Counted from the stretch's first letter, positions 38,489 through 49,035 are shown. The stretch: DNA of 64,000 bases from an uncultured Paracoccaceae bacterium (GCA_943787985.1 CALSOO010000004.1:1426001-1490000); one strand, 5' to 3'. Numbers and translations: made by a program. The notes: generated from the sequence alone by a model not told the origin.

Positions 38489-40027
38489 ATGAACGATCAA
38501 GCCCCTTCCCGTAGCGGTGGCCGCGCCGCACGACGCGCCGCACGCGCCGCCCCTTTGGCAGACAACCTGCGCCCCATCCGTCCCGGTATGGAGGGCGGAC
38601 GCTATAACCCGCTGAGTGAGGCGGATGTCTTGCGCATTCACCACGCCGCCCTTGATGCTCTTGAAACAATCGGACTCGCCGACGCCCCCCCTTCGGGCAT
38701 CGCATACCTCACTGGCGCGGGTGCCATTTTGGGCGACGACGGGCGTATCCGCTTTCCGCGCGCTTTGGTGGAGGACACCATCGCCAAGGCCACCCGCTCT
38801 GTCACCTTGAACAGTCGTGACGGGTTGACGGATCTGGATCTGTCCGGCTCCAAAGTCCACTACGGGACCGCAGGTGCGGCGGTGCATATGGTCGACGTTC
38901 TTGGCAATGAATTCCGCGAGTCCACCATTCAGGATTTACATGACGCGGCCAAGATCGTTGACGTTCTGGACAACGTCCACTTTTGCCAACGCCCGATGGT
39001 GGCGCGCGATATCAAAGACAACATGGAGATGGACTACAATACGATCTATGCCGCTTGTCGGGGCACGACAAAACACATCGGCACCTCGTTTTCCGAGCCC
39101 GATTTCGTCGCCCCCGCGGTCGAGATGCTTTACATGATCGCAGGGGGCGAAGACAAATTCCGCGCCCGTCCATTTGTGTCGAACTCCAATTGTTTCGTTG
39201 TGCCGCCAATGAAATTTGCGACTGAAAGCTGCGAAGTGATGGAACTCTGCATCGAGGCCGGATTGCCGGTGTTGCTGTTGTCTGCGGGCATGCAGGGGGC
39301 CACCGCCCCGCCCACCCTTGCGGGTGCGATTGTGCAAGCCGTCGCGGAATGCCTCGCCGGATTGGTTTATGTGAACGCTGTGAAACCGGGCGCGCCGTGT
39401 ATTTTCGGCACCTGGCCGTTCGGGTTAGATTTGCGCACAGGGGCGATGTCGATTGGCTCTGGCGAACAGGCGTTGTTGAGCGCAGGATGTGGCCAGATGC
39501 ACCGGTTTTACGATTTGCCCGGTGGCGCCGCAGCCGGTGCGTCGGATTCGAAAATGCCTGATATGCAGGCTGGTTGGGAGCAGATGTGCTCCAATGTCAT
39601 GGCCGGTCTGTCCGGCGTGAACATGGTATATGAGGCTGCGGGCATGCATGCCTCTTTGCTCGGGTTCTGCCACGAGTCCCTTATCCTGTCCGATGATATT
39701 CTGGGACAAGCGATGCGCTGTGTGCGCGGCATCGAAGTCAACGATGACACTTTGGCCTTGCGTGAAATGGCCGAGGTTTGCATGGGCGGCCCCGGGCATT
39801 ACCTTGGCACGGATCAAACCCTGAGCCGGATGCAAACCGAAAGCGTTTACCCCACCTTTGGAAACCGGATGTCCCCCAAAGAATGGGCCGAGAAGTACAA
39901 ACCCGATCTGATCCGAAACGCCATCGCCCGCAAGGAAGAGATCCTTGGCGTCCCGTCAAAGGCTGCCTTTCCCCCTGAGTTGGATGCCGCGTTGCGGACC
40001 AGGTTCAACATCCATCTGGCGTCTTGA
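38489..40027 (+). CDS. MttB-like methyltransferase (non-pyrrolysine)
   Basis: 512 aa of the trimethylamine methyltransferase superfamily. Basic N-terminus, then NPLSEADVLRIHHAALDALETIG, PCIFGTWPFGLDLRTGAMS, SDSKMPDMQAGWEQM, and MCSNVMAGLSGVNMVYEAAG. No internal amber codon, so it is of the MtgB/glycine-betaine type rather than archaeal MttB. Would move a methyl group from a quaternary amine to a corrinoid protein. No corrinoid partner gene is adjacent. Confidence 0.9.
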   Translation: MNDQAPSRSGGRAARRAARAAPLADNLRPIRPGMEGGRYNPLSEADVLRIHHAALDALETIGLADAPPSGIAYLTGAGAILGDDGRIRFPRALVEDTIAKATRSVTLNSRDGLTDLDLSGSKVHYGTAGAAVHMVDVLGNEFRESTIQDLHDAAKIVDVLDNVHFCQRPMVARDIKDNMEMDYNTIYAACRGTTKHIGTSFSEPDFVAPAVEMLYMIAGGEDKFRARPFVSNSNCFVVPPMKFATESCEVMELCIEAGLPVLLLSAGMQGATAPPTLAGAIVQAVAECLAGLVYVNAVKPGAPCIFGTWPFGLDLRTGAMSIGSGEQALLSAGCGQMHRFYDLPGGAAAGASDSKMPDMQAGWEQMCSNVMAGLSGVNMVYEAAGMHASLLGFCHESLILSDDILGQAMRCVRGIEVNDDTLALREMAEVCMGGPGHYLGTDQTLSRMQTESVYPTFGNRMSPKEWAEKYKPDLIRNAIARKEEILGVPSKAAFPPELDAALRTRFNIHLAS

Positions 40028-40186
40028 GGCGTTGACATAAAACAGTAACCAAGAGCAGCGCGATCCGGAAAGTTGGGGGCCTTCCGGACCGCGCGCCCCC
40101 ACCGGCCAAAGCCATCCGAGCGATGTCTGGTCGAGCGGGACGCCATGCAGTCCCCTCATTGATCAGAGGCTTTGACGTCTGGAGTC

Positions 40187-40420
40187 TCAGCTGGCAGGCA
40201 TCAGCCCCGCTTCCTGGGCCGCGAGCACTTCATCTGCATCCAGTGCCCCGTCCGCGTTCAGGTCCATCGCCGTGAACCCGTCGGTGGTGATCTCGGGATA
40301 CACCGCTTGCACCTCGTCCATCGTCAACAAGCCGTCCCCATTTGCATCCGCAACATTGGCGAACGCAGGTGTTGAAAGGCCGGCAACCAAGGCCAGTGTG
40401 GCTGCGTAAAACTTTGTCAT
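40187..40420 (-). CDS. Secreted EF-hand Ca2+-binding protein
   Basis: 77 aa. Signal peptide MTKFYAATLALVAGLSTPAFA followed by two EF-hand loops: DANGDGLLTMDE and DLNADGALDADE, both with full acidic ligands. Periplasmic Ca2+ sensor or buffer. Divergent from the ECF sigma gene by about 230 bp, a layout suggesting regulation (inference). Confidence 0.85.
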   Translation of the reverse strand: MTKFYAATLALVAGLSTPAFANVADANGDGLLTMDEVQAVYPEITTDGFTAMDLNADGALDADEVLAAQEAGLMPAS

Positions 40421-40653
40421 GTGATCTCTCCTCATGGGTTATTGTCTTCAAGGACCATTCTTGGCCCTCACACTGTTTGATGCGGAAACGGCCCGTTGCG
40501 TCCCGCTCTCTTTCCCGGGCGCGGCAGACCGCCGAAACGGGAGATTTGGGTGCGCAAACCCTCGCCCAAAAGGGGGCGGCAGACCCTTTCGGCGGGTTTC
40601 CCACACTGGTGCTGCGCGCTGGGCCTGACACTGTGCGTGCAGGAGGTCACCAC

Positions 40654-41123
40654 ATGCCACACACCAGTCTGGAAGCCCTGATGCCCATGCTCCGACGCCG
40701 CGCGCGCCGTTTGTCCCAAAGCCGCCACGACGCCGAAGACTTGCTGCAAGACGCCTTGTTGCGCGTGTTGCAAAAGCAGCAAACGGGGCAAGAGATCGAC
40801 GCGCTGGGGCCCTATGCGATGCGCACGCTGCACAATCAGGCGCGGATGCGCTGGCGCGCGCCACCTGCCCCCGAAGAGCTTGAAGACGATTCCGCCACCA
40901 TTGACCCCGTCGCCCTGATCCGGCTTGAGTGTGCGGATGCGTTGCGGGCGATTTCTGATCTGCCGGTTGATCAATGCGCTGTTATGCAAATGGTGCTTGG
41001 GGGTGAAACATCCCCTGCTGTCATGGCACGGTCAATGGGGGTGCCCATCGGCACCGTCATGTCGCGACTGGCCCGCGCGCGCGATTGCGCGCGGTGCTTG
41101 AACCATTCGAAGCCAGCAGCTAA
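40654..41123 (+). CDS. ECF-type RNA polymerase sigma factor (frameshifted near the end)
   Basis: Starts MPHTSLEALMPMLRRRARRLS with AGGAGGT upstream. Region 2 is AEDLLQDALLRVLQ, region 4 is LPVDQCAVMQMVLGG...GVPIGTVMSRLARAR. About 156 aa. As assembled it runs on past the end because one base is missing within the GC repeat near 41,088; restoring it gives LRAVLEPFEASS then TAA at 41,123. No anti-sigma factor lies next to it; an EF-hand protein is divergent. Confidence 0.78.
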
Positions 41124-41152
41124 GACATGTCGAAATGCGGTACGGAGATCCC

Positions 41153-41887
41153 ATGATGATGAGCAGAATATTGGCCAAATTGCGAGGCCGCGCCTACGGA
41201 CTGCGTTCAAAAGATATCAAAGAGCGTCCCTTTGTCATTCCGGTCAATGGAGTGGACACTGAATTGTTCCACTCTGCTTTTAACACCAACTGGTTTTCCG
41301 AACTGGGTATAACCCCAAACACGATTGTGGATCTTGGTGCATTTGACGGTGGTGATCCATATCGCTTCAAAGACACTTTCCCGAATGCACGTGTTGTTAC
41401 CGTTGAGGCAGATCCCTCCAGATATTCCATTGTTCAGGAAAACCTGTCCGGTCAGGACATTGAAATTGTGCATTGTGCGGCCTGCGCGATCGATGGTGAT
41501 ATTGACTGGTACCCGGCGACAATCGACGGAGAGGCCAATGCGCAAGGGTCTATTTTTCAGCACTCCGATGCGTATAAAAGCAAATTTCCGATGGTGAAAC
41601 AGGCTCAGAACCCGAGCAAAGTACCGGGCAAACGTTTTGACACGATGGCGCTTGAATTGGGTATCGACAGTATTGATCTGCTGCACATGGATATCGAAGG
41701 AGCCGAGCACAACGTGCTGATGACTCTGGGCGATCATTTGCCCACGTTGATATACCTTGAATGGCGCGAGGGGCTCTTTCACGGCAAGGCCTGCGGTCCC
41801 GAAACCGAAGCTCTTTTGCATGAAAAGGGCTATAAGCTGATCCTCCGGAAAACGGCAGATCGATTGTATTATCGCCCGCCCGCTTAA
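41153..41887 (+). CDS. FkbM family methyltransferase
   Basis: 244 aa. SAM-binding FkbM features IVDLGAFDGGDPYRFK, VVTVEADPSRYSIVQENL, and LLHMDIEGAEHNVLM. O-methyltransferase acting on a sugar or surface glycan, typical of cell-surface clusters. Start 41,153 sits five bases after GGAG; the ATG at 41,135 is less likely. GC is lower than neighbours; part of a possible islet up to 44.2 kb. Confidence 0.85.
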   Translation: MMMSRILAKLRGRAYGLRSKDIKERPFVIPVNGVDTELFHSAFNTNWFSELGITPNTIVDLGAFDGGDPYRFKDTFPNARVVTVEADPSRYSIVQENLSGQDIEIVHCAACAIDGDIDWYPATIDGEANAQGSIFQHSDAYKSKFPMVKQAQNPSKVPGKRFDTMALELGIDSIDLLHMDIEGAEHNVLMTLGDHLPTLIYLEWREGLFHGKACGPETEALLHEKGYKLILRKTADRLYYRPPA

Positions 41888-41908
41888 AGGCAGTATCCGC
41901 TTGCTGCG

Positions 41909-42613
41909 CTAGCGTGCCCTTGTACCGATGACGAACCAGCCGAAGGTGGACAGCTCTGCGGTTGTACGCTCAAGGCGATCTCCGTCGAGTTTGGAAATGA
42001 GGCGCACGTTCAGGCGTGCCAACATCATGACAAGAAACGTAATTGGTTCTGCAAACCACACTTTGTATTGCCTGCGTGTCCGTGAAACGCGCCCTATTTC
42101 CTGATCCATTACATCAAAAAAGCCGCCGTTGGCGGTGATCTCTTCAATCTCAAAACCCAACCGATCAAGATGGTGCCGGTAGAAAAATTGCGAGAAACCG
42201 GTGCAGAAGTGATACGGTGCAAAATGGGTAAGTGAGTTGAACGGCGCTGTCAAAATCAATCGCCCACCCGGCTTGACCAAACGCGGCATTTTTTCGACGG
42301 CCCGAACCGGATCCACGACGTGTTCCAACACCTCAGAGCACATGACTGTATCGAATGTGCGATCTTCGGGGATGTCATACAAATCACATACAAAATCAAG
42401 CTGGGTCGTGTCCCATGCCTTTGTGTGCAAACCTTTATCGCCCGTGCCGTCATATTCTGCAATATCTTGAGCCAGATATTCCAAGTGCGCGCAATGTGGC
42501 TTGTACGCACATTCACCTGCCCCAACATCAAGGAGACTGCTGCCAGCGGGCAAAGCCTTTAACGTTTTTTCCATCCAGATTTCGCGTGCGCGATGATTTT
42601 TAAGACGCTTCAC
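41909..42613 (-). CDS. Class I SAM-dependent methyltransferase
   Basis: 234 aa. Motif I SLLDVGAGECAYKPH, post-I AQDIAEYDG, motif FDTVMCSEVLEHVVDP, LVKPGGRLILTAPF. Methyltransf_11/25 type, likely surface-glycan related. Convergent with the FkbM gene. Its 5' end lies about 20 bases from the left end of the IS element, which probably displaced its natural promoter. Confidence 0.85.
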   Translation of the reverse strand: MKRLKNHRAREIWMEKTLKALPAGSSLLDVGAGECAYKPHCAHLEYLAQDIAEYDGTGDKGLHTKAWDTTQLDFVCDLYDIPEDRTFDTVMCSEVLEHVVDPVRAVEKMPRLVKPGGRLILTAPFNSLTHFAPYHFCTGFSQFFYRHHLDRLGFEIEEITANGGFFDVMDQEIGRVSRTRRQYKVWFAEPITFLVMMLARLNVRLISKLDGDRLERTTAELSTFGWFVIGTRAR

Positions 42614-42712
42614 GGGAAGTCCTTTCTAGATTTGTCAGTAATGGGATGTACCGGCTGCTTCACCCAGCGGGTTAGACTGAGTCTAGTTTCACCTGCATAT
42701 AGGAGAAGTAGC

Positions 42713-43771
42713 ATGGCGAAGAATAATTTTGATGAGCTGATGTCGGTTGGCGTTGATATCGGCAAAGACGTCTTTCACTTGGTTGGCTTTGATCGGGATG
42801 GTCAGCGTGTTCTGCGCAAGAAGATCAAACGCATGGCTTTGATCGCGACGTTTGAAGAATTGCCTCACTGTATCGTTGGCATGGAAGCTTGCCTGAGCGC
42901 ACATTTTGTCAGTCGAACACTGCGCAAGATGGGATTTGAGCCTCGGATCATTCCGGCGATCTACGTGAAGCCGTTCAATAAAGGCCAAAAGAACGACTAC
43001 AATGATGCTGAAGCCATCGCCGAGGCTGCTCTGCGGCCTAATCTCAAAACAGTTTCTGAGAAAACGCAGGAGCAACTTGATCTGCAGGCGCTGCATCGCG
43101 TGCGTTCCCGGCTTGTGTCGCGGCGGACGGCGACGATGAACCAGATCCGTGCCTTTCTGATTGAACAAGGGATCACTGTTCGCAAGAGCGTGGCCGCGCT
43201 GCGCAGCTCGCTCGATGCAATTTTGGAGAACCGCAGTAGCGAGATATCGCTGCGTATGCGCAAGTTGATTCTTGGCCTTCAACAGGATTGGATCTGGACG
43301 GACAAGCGGATCGAGATGACGACGGCTGAGATCAAAGCTGTCAGTGAAAGCGAGGCCAGTTGTCAGCGCCTCATGACCATTCCAGGCATTGGACCGATTA
43401 TCTCGACCGCAGTCGTAGCTGCCGTGGGGACTGGCGAAGCCTATGATCGTGGCCGTGATTTTGCAGCTTGGTTGGGACTTGTGCCGCGCCAGCATAGCAC
43501 TGGCGGACTCACTATTTTGGGGCGCATCACAAAGCGAGGTAGTCGATATCTACGCATGCTGTTCGTGCAGGCCGCACAAGTCATCATGATGCGACCCAAA
43601 AATTGGCCAAAGTTCAGTTTTGGCGCATGGTTGGAATCCGCCTCAACGCGTATGCAGCACAACAAGCTCGGCGTGGCATTGGCCAACAAGCTCGCCCGGA
43701 TCGCATGGAGCGTTCTGAACTCAGGCAGAGACTTTGATTGGAAGGAAAAGGAATTGGCGACTGCGATCTGA
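42713..43771 (+). CDS. IS110/IS1111-type transposase
   Basis: 352 aa DEDD recombinase. RuvC-like acidic residues in SVGVDIGKDVFHLVGFD, VGMEACLSAH, NDYNDAEAIAEAAL; helix-hairpin-helix IPGIGPIISTAVVAAVG; and the Tnp domain with the catalytic Ser in PRQHSTGGLT. The segment layout (MEAC..AH, KNDYNDAEAI, LHRVR) fits the IS1111 group. Start at 42,713 after TATAGGAGAAGTAGC. Intact, so the element may be active. Confidence 0.92.
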   Translation: MAKNNFDELMSVGVDIGKDVFHLVGFDRDGQRVLRKKIKRMALIATFEELPHCIVGMEACLSAHFVSRTLRKMGFEPRIIPAIYVKPFNKGQKNDYNDAEAIAEAALRPNLKTVSEKTQEQLDLQALHRVRSRLVSRRTATMNQIRAFLIEQGITVRKSVAALRSSLDAILENRSSEISLRMRKLILGLQQDWIWTDKRIEMTTAEIKAVSESEASCQRLMTIPGIGPIISTAVVAAVGTGEAYDRGRDFAAWLGLVPRQHSTGGLTILGRITKRGSRYLRMLFVQAAQVIMMRPKNWPKFSFGAWLESASTRMQHNKLGVALANKLARIAWSVLNSGRDFDWKEKELATAI

Positions 43772-43988
43772 TCGCAGCCGCACACGATGTTCGTAAACCT
43801 CAATTGTATGGAACGGAATAAAGGCGCACCCAAAGTCTGAGAGCCCATATGGTCATCAAAGATCAGGTCAGTAATGAGACAGCGGCGCGTGCGTACTCCC
43901 AACAGGGCCACGGCAATCAACAAGCCGATCCAAAGGCCGGATACATATCAGCGACTTCCAGAAGACGTGCAATTGAACTCTTGCGAAC
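43772..43988 (+). ncRNA. Candidate bridge (seek) RNA region of the IS element
   Basis: 217 bases of non-coding DNA between the transposase stop and the right IR, where IS1111 elements encode their guide RNA. Within it, GTCAGTAATG (43,867-43,876) is an exact copy of the sequence just outside the left IR (42,634-42,643), as expected if one guide loop reads the element's own end. Boundaries and fold not verified. Confidence 0.45.
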
Positions 43989-44245
43989 AGCAGCCGGTAC
44001 ATACATTGGGCTTAACCTAGCATGCTCGCAGGGTGCAAGGAAATCCACGTGAAAGATCGAGAATAAATGCGCGACGGTCGGACGCATGATCGAAACTGGG
44101 GCAACCACAAATTTCGCAGGCGCATACGCGAATTTCCACGGCAGATGATCCCAGCTTTGTGCCACTGCGCGACGACATGCGCGCCAAGCTTGACGTCACA
44201 CATACATGTGATTGGGTCTCTCCGTTCGTTTGGGAAAAATGGCCC

Positions 44246-44722
44246 CTAAAGCGCTGATTTGGTTGGCATTTTGGCGGAAAACACAGGCGCCATTCCAAAG
44301 TATTCGAAATTCCCGCGCGCATCTGGAAGGCGCCAGCGGGCGACCATCAGTTGGTACACTCTGGTTTCCCAACCGCTTGTGTCACGCAAAAAACTATAGC
44401 GCCACGCCCCTTCCACCCACAACGGCAGGCGCAAATGGTCCAGATCAAGCGCGTTTTTTGTGCCGTTGGCATAGTGGCGCGCTTGCAGGATCATTGACGA
44501 CAACCGGGCTTCAAGTGGCATCACTTGTTTGGCGCGACGCCCTGCAAAAATCACCGAAATTTCCCGATGATTCAGAAACCCCCGAACGACCAGATCCTGT
44601 CGCGTGTTCCGGTGCGTTTGCGGCACCAGCTCCACAGAGAACGGCGCAACCGTGTTTTTGAACAGTCCGGCGTCTTCATACGCAGGGATATGTTGCATTT
44701 CGGGTTTGCGGCGCTGGGGCAT
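44246..44722 (-). CDS. Hypothetical protein
   Basis: 158 aa, soluble, no signal peptide. Reads LFKNTVAPFSVELVPQTHRN, VIFAGRRAKQVMPLEARLSS, LPLWVEGAWRYSFLRD, with host-like composition. I do not recognise the family. Next gene upstream on the same strand is nrdJ, but 640 bp with terminators separates them. Confidence 0.5.
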   Translation of the reverse strand: MPQRRKPEMQHIPAYEDAGLFKNTVAPFSVELVPQTHRNTRQDLVVRGFLNHREISVIFAGRRAKQVMPLEARLSSMILQARHYANGTKNALDLDHLRLPLWVEGAWRYSFLRDTSGWETRVYQLMVARWRLPDARGNFEYFGMAPVFSAKMPTKSAL

Positions 44723-44922
44723 GGACGACCTGATATTGTTTCCCCTGATCTATCGCGCAAACCCTTAAAGCGGGGTTATCAGCGCCCCGACCGCCCCTTG
44801 AAAAGATCGCAAACACAGAGTTTTCGGCCCACATCCTGCACAGCAAAGTTGCAAAGGCCACCAAATCGAACCCGGATCGCGCCCACAAAGCGTTTGAAGA
44901 GACTCAGAAGCCCGCGATCCCA

Positions 44923-44975
44923 ATGTCCTGAAAGAAAGATAGGGAGAGCCGAAGCTCTCCCCAGTTTCGCCGTCT
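44923..44975 (-). repeat. Tandem UUCG-hairpin repeat, copy 1
   Basis: 53-bp unit nearly identical to 45,054-45,106. On the minus strand it folds as GGAGAGC-TTCG-GCTCTCC followed by ATCTTTCTTTC, a stable tetraloop and U-rich tail, so it can act as a terminator. The neighbouring 44,976-45,002 can form another imperfect hairpin (GTGCGTGTTTG / CAAACGCACAC). Confidence 0.7.
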
Positions 44976-45053
44976 CGTGCGTGTTTGCCCAGCAAACGCA
45001 CACTCCTGTGACAGAACGTTTGGCGCAGCCGAACGTGGAGTCACCTATCCGTC

Positions 45054-45106
45054 ATGTCCTGAAAGAAAGATGGGGAGAGCCGAAGCTCTCCCCAGTTTCG
45101 CCGTCT
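45054..45106 (-). repeat. Tandem UUCG-hairpin repeat, copy 2
   Basis: Second copy of the 53-bp unit (one G/A difference in the stem region), starting ATGTCCTGAAAGAAAGAT and ending TTTCGCCGTCT on the plus strand. Lies 258 bases past the nrdJ stop. Other parts of 44,723-45,363 show no genes. Confidence 0.7.
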
Positions 45107-45325
45107 AAGCTTACTATGTTAACCGCTCGGAATTTTTTTGCCTGCGGCCTAGACGTCGTCAGGGGCGAGCGCACCCGCCCCGTGTAAAGGTGGGAAGGAC
45201 TTTAGTCGCGCCCCACCCTTTTCTGTGTGGTCCGGATCACCTTTGAGGGCGAACCGGACCCGAATCTTGTTGCTGCTGCACAGCGCGCTGATCGTATGGC
45301 AGAACTTGATTACCAAACTCTGTCC

Positions 45326-45354
45326 CAGAGGTTTTTTTCCGAAACCGGCCTCTG
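45326..45354 (-). terminator. Hairpin immediately downstream of nrdJ
   Basis: CAGAGG...CCTCTG outer stem enclosing GGTTT/AAACC, 10 bases after the nrdJ stop; the loop holds an A/T-rich run. Confidence 0.45.
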
Positions 45355-45363
45355 GCATCGCCC

Positions 45364-48300
45364 TTAGCTACAGCCGGATGTCCCTCCGCATGTGTTGCAC
45401 TTCATGCAGGTGCCGTTGCGCACCAGCGTGTAGTTCCCGCATTCGCCACACGCCTCGCCCTCATAGCCCTGCATTTTGGCTTTGACGCGCGCATCCATGG
45501 ACACGGTGCCCGAAGACACCGCTGTCGCACCGCCGCCAGACACAACCGCGGCTGTCGCGATTTCAGGCGCCAGTGTTTCCAACGCGCCAACCGGATCGGT
45601 CAATGCAACATCCGCCATGCCGCCTTGCAAGACCACAAGGTCCTGCGGCAGGCGCTTGCGCAAGTAGCCTGTGGAGCTGATTTGCTTAAGCACTTCCAAG
45701 GACTTGGAGGCTGCTGTCTCGGAAATTTCCGACACGTTGCCCAGACCTTCATTGGCGCCGTGACCCAGGCTCAGGCTGTCAAAGCTTGCCCCTTCGGGCT
45801 GTACGTGGGCCAGATCGGTGCGGTCGAGGTAGCTGACCGCCAGTTCCCGGAACACGTAGTCGAGGATCGAGGTCGCGTTTTTGATGCTGTCGTTGCCTTG
45901 CACCATGCCCGCAGGCTCGAATTTGGTGAAGGTGAACGCATCGACGAACTCTTCCAGCGGCACACCGTACTGAAGACCAACAGACACCGCGATGGCGAAG
46001 TTGTTCATCATGGCGCGGAACCCCGCCCCCTCTTTGTGCATGTCGATAAAGATCTCACCGAGGTTGCCGTCCTCGTATTCACCTGTGCGCAAGTACACTT
46101 TGTGCCCGCCCACATTGGCCTTTTGCGTGTAGCCCTTACGACGCTGGGGCATTTTTTCGCGGTGGGATTTGATGATCTCTTTGACGATCACCTTTTCCAC
46201 GATCTTTTCGGCCAGAACGACTGCTTTTTCCTGCATGGAACCGCTTTCCAGCGTTTCTTGTGCATCTTCGTCGTCTTCAACCAAAGAGGCCGCCAAGGGT
46301 TGGCTCAGTTTGGAGCCGTCGCGGTAAAGTGCGTTGGCTTTGACCCCCAAGGACCAGCTGAGCTCATAGGCTTTTTGGCAATCTTCGATTGTTGCATCAT
46401 TTGGCATGTTGATCGTCTTGGAGATCGCGCCGGAGATGAACGATTGCGCTGCGGCCATCATGTAGATGTGGCTGTTGACCGACAAATAGCGCTTGCCGGT
46501 TTTGCCACAGGGGTTGGCGCAGTCAAAGATCGCGTAGTGCTCTTTTTTGAGGTGCGGTGCCCCTTCGACAGTCATGGTGCCACAGACGTGGTTGTTGGCC
46601 GCATCGATGTCCGCTTTGGAAAAGCCCAGCGAGCGCAGCAGATCGAATGTCGGGTCGTTGAGTTTATCGGTCGGGATTCCAAGCACTTGGGTGCAGAACT
46701 CTTCGCCCAATGTCCATTGGTTGAACACAAAGCGGATATCAAATGCGCTTTCCAGTGCCCCATCGACCTTGGCCAATTCGTTCGGGCCGAACCCGTGCCC
46801 TGCCAGCGACGTGTGGTTGATCCCCGGCGCGTTGCCGATGGTGCCGTGACCCACAGCGTGGCTGACGATCTCTTCGATCTGGGCAGACCCGTAGCCCAGT
46901 TTTTCGAGAGCGGCTGGCACAGACTGGTTGATGATTTTGAAGTACCCACCGCCAGCGAGCTTTTTGAACTTCACCAAGGCAAAGTCCGGCTCGATGCCTG
47001 TGGTGTCGCAGTCCATCACAAGGCCGATGGTGCCGGTTGGTGCAATCACAGAGGTTTGCGCGTTGCGGTAACCGTGCAATTCGCCGAGTTGAAGTGCTTC
47101 ATCCCATGCGGATTTGGCAATTTCGACCAACCGTGCATCGGGGCAGTTTACGTGATCCAAAGCGACCGGTTTGACGGCCAATTCTTCGTATCCGTCTGTG
47201 TTGCCATATGCCGCTTTGCGGTGGTTGCGCATCACGCGCAACATGTTGGCTGCGTTTTTCTTGTACCCCGGGAACGGGCCCAGTTCCCCCGCCATCTCGG
47301 CGGATGTGGTATAGGCCACCCCTGTCATGATCGCTGTCAGGGCACCGCACATTGCGCGGCCTTCGTCACTGTCATAGGAAAAGCCCATGTTCATCAGCAA
47401 GCCGCCGATGTTGGCATAGCCAAGGCCCAACGTGCGGAAGTCGTATGACCGTTGGGCGATCTCTTTGGACGGGAATTGCGCCATCATCACAGAGATTTCC
47501 AGCGTCACAGTCCAAAGGCGTGAGGCGTGCATGTAGTCTTCGACCTGAAACTCGCCGTCTTTCAAGAACGTCAGCAAGTTCATGGAAGCAAGGTTGCAGG
47601 CGGTGTCGTCGAGGAACATGTACTCTGAACACGGGTTGGAGCCGCGGATTTCGCCGTCAGCGGGGCATGTGTGCCACTCGTTGACAGTGTCGTGGTACTG
47701 GATGCCCGGATCCGCACACGCCCATGCGGCGTGGCCCACTTGTTCCCAAAGGTCGCGTGCTTTGATCACTTTGTGCACCTTGCCGTTGGTGCGGTTGATC
47801 AGTTCCCAGTCGGCGTCTTTTTCGACGGCTGTCAGGAAGGCGTTTGTCACGCGGATCGAGTTGTTGGAGTTTTGACCGCTGACGGAATTATACGCTTCGG
47901 AGTCCCAGTCTGTATCGTAGGTCGGGAATTCGATGGATGTGTGACCCTGCTTTGCATAATCCAGCACGCGTTTCACGTATGTCTCGGGGATCGCGACCTT
48001 TTTGGCGGCCCGCACAGCCTCTTTGAGTTGGGGGTTCACTTTGGGGTCATAGGCGTCCGCCTCGGCGCCGTCCCATGCCTTGATCGCGGCAAAGATGCCG
48101 TTCAACTTCATCTCGTGCATTTTGGAGCCTGCGACGATGGACGCCACTTTTTGCTCTTCGACCACCTTCCAGTTGATGAAGTCCTCGATATCGGGGTGAT
48201 CCGCATCAACGATGACCATTTTCGCGGCGCGGCGTGTTGTCCCGCCCGACTTGATGGCGCCCGCAGCGCGGTCACCGATTTTGAGAAAGCCCATGAGGCC

Positions 48301-49035
48301 GGAGGACTTGCCGCCACCGGACAGGGATTCGCCAGCGGCGCGCAGTGAGGAAAAGTTGGTCCCTGTGCCGGAGCCGTATTTGAACAGACGGGCTTCGCGG
48401 ACCCAGAGGTCCATGATGCCACCGTCGTTGACGAGGTCGTCGGACACGGACTGAATGAAGCAGGCATGCGGCTGCGGGTGCTCATACGATGAGGTAGAGG
48501 CGGTCAGCTTGCCGGTTTTATAGTCAACATAGTGGTGACCCTGGGCTGGACCGTCGATGCCATAAGCCCAGTGCAGGCCTGTGTTGAACCATTGTGGAGA
48601 GTTGGGTGCAGCACGTTGTGAGGCCAACATGTAGCGCATTTCGTCAAAGTAGGCTTTGGCGTCAGCTTCGGTCGTGAAGTAGCCACCTTTCCAGCCCCAA
48701 TAGGTCCATGCGCCCGCCAGACGGTCGAACACTTGCTTGGACGAGGTTTCGCCGGTGAACTCGACATCGTCGCCGTCAGGGACAGAGCGCCAGAGGAATT
48801 CAGGAACGTTCTTTTCTTTTACTTTCTTGACGCGTGAGGGCACGCCGGCTTTGCGGAAATATTTCTGCGCAATAACGTCAGATGCAACCTGGGACCATTT
48901 CGCAGGCACTTCAACGTTGTCCAGATGGAAGACGATGGTGCCATCCGGATTGCGGATTTCCGACACTGTGGTCACGAAATCAAGTGCGGCGTAGGCGTCT
49001 TGCCCAGCTGACGTAAATGTTCTTTCAATCTTCAT
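45364..49035 (-). CDS. nrdJ: Vitamin B12-dependent (class II) ribonucleotide reductase
   Basis: 1,223 aa. N-terminal [20 protein letters not shown]; active-site Cys residues in [22 protein letters not shown] and [13 protein letters not shown]-terminal zinc-like tail [30 protein letters not shown] carrying redox Cys pairs. Makes deoxyribonucleotides using adenosylcobalamin, aerobically or not. RBS not obvious; preceded by a long leader with a repeated motif. Depends on cobalamin, so cobK at 25 kb is functionally related. Confidence 0.96.
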   Translation of the reverse strand: MKIERTFTSAGQDAYAALDFVTTVSEIRNPDGTIVFHLDNVEVPAKWSQVASDVIAQKYFRKAGVPSRVKKVKEKNVPEFLWRSVPDGDDVEFTGETSSKQVFDRLAGAWTYWGWKGGYFTTEADAKAYFDEMRYMLASQRAAPNSPQWFNTGLHWAYGIDGPAQGHHYVDYKTGKLTASTSSYEHPQPHACFIQSVSDDLVNDGGIMDLWVREARLFKYGSGTGTNFSSLRAAGESLSGGGKSSGLMGFLKIGDRAAGAIKSGGTTRRAAKMVIVDADHPDIEDFINWKVVEEQKVASIVAGSKMHEMKLNGIFAAIKAWDGAEADAYDPKVNPQLKEAVRAAKKVAIPETYVKRVLDYAKQGHTSIEFPTYDTDWDSEAYNSVSGQNSNNSIRVTNAFLTAVEKDADWELINRTNGKVHKVIKARDLWEQVGHAAWACADPGIQYHDTVNEWHTCPADGEIRGSNPCSEYMFLDDTACNLASMNLLTFLKDGEFQVEDYMHASRLWTVTLEISVMMAQFPSKEIAQRSYDFRTLGLGYANIGGLLMNMGFSYDSDEGRAMCGALTAIMTGVAYTTSAEMAGELGPFPGYKKNAANMLRVMRNHRKAAYGNTDGYEELAVKPVALDHVNCPDARLVEIAKSAWDEALQLGELHGYRNAQTSVIAPTGTIGLVMDCDTTGIEPDFALVKFKKLAGGGYFKIINQSVPAALEKLGYGSAQIEEIVSHAVGHGTIGNAPGINHTSLAGHGFGPNELAKVDGALESAFDIRFVFNQWTLGEEFCTQVLGIPTDKLNDPTFDLLRSLGFSKADIDAANNHVCGTMTVEGAPHLKKEHYAIFDCANPCGKTGKRYLSVNSHIYMMAAAQSFISGAISKTINMPNDATIEDCQKAYELSWSLGVKANALYRDGSKLSQPLAASLVEDDEDAQETLESGSMQEKAVVLAEKIVEKVIVKEIIKSHREKMPQRRKGYTQKANVGGHKVYLRTGEYEDGNLGEIFIDMHKEGAGFRAMMNNFAIAVSVGLQYGVPLEEFVDAFTFTKFEPAGMVQGNDSIKNATSILDYVFRELAVSYLDRTDLAHVQPEGASFDSLSLGHGANEGLGNVSEISETAASKSLEVLKQISSTGYLRKRLPQDLVVLQGGMADVALTDPVGALETLAPEIATAAVVSGGGATAVSSGTVSMDARVKAKMQGYEGEACGECGNYTLVRNGTCMKCNTCGGTSGCS

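Larger units (their letters stand above)
42634..44012. mobile_element. IS110 family, IS1111-group element
   Basis: About 1.38 kb. A 14-bp perfect subterminal inverted repeat, ATGTACCGGCTGCT, is at 42,646-42,659 (direct) and 43,989-44,002 (reverse), as in IS1111 members whose IRs sit just inside the ends. The exact ends are estimated. The long 3' non-coding part (about 215 bp) fits a bridge/seek RNA. Right of the element (to 44,245) nothing else is recognised. Confidence 0.75.

Noticed and set aside
38489..40027. Pyrrolysine-containing MttB
   Set aside because: The frame is free of internal TAG, so it is the non-pyrrolysine branch.
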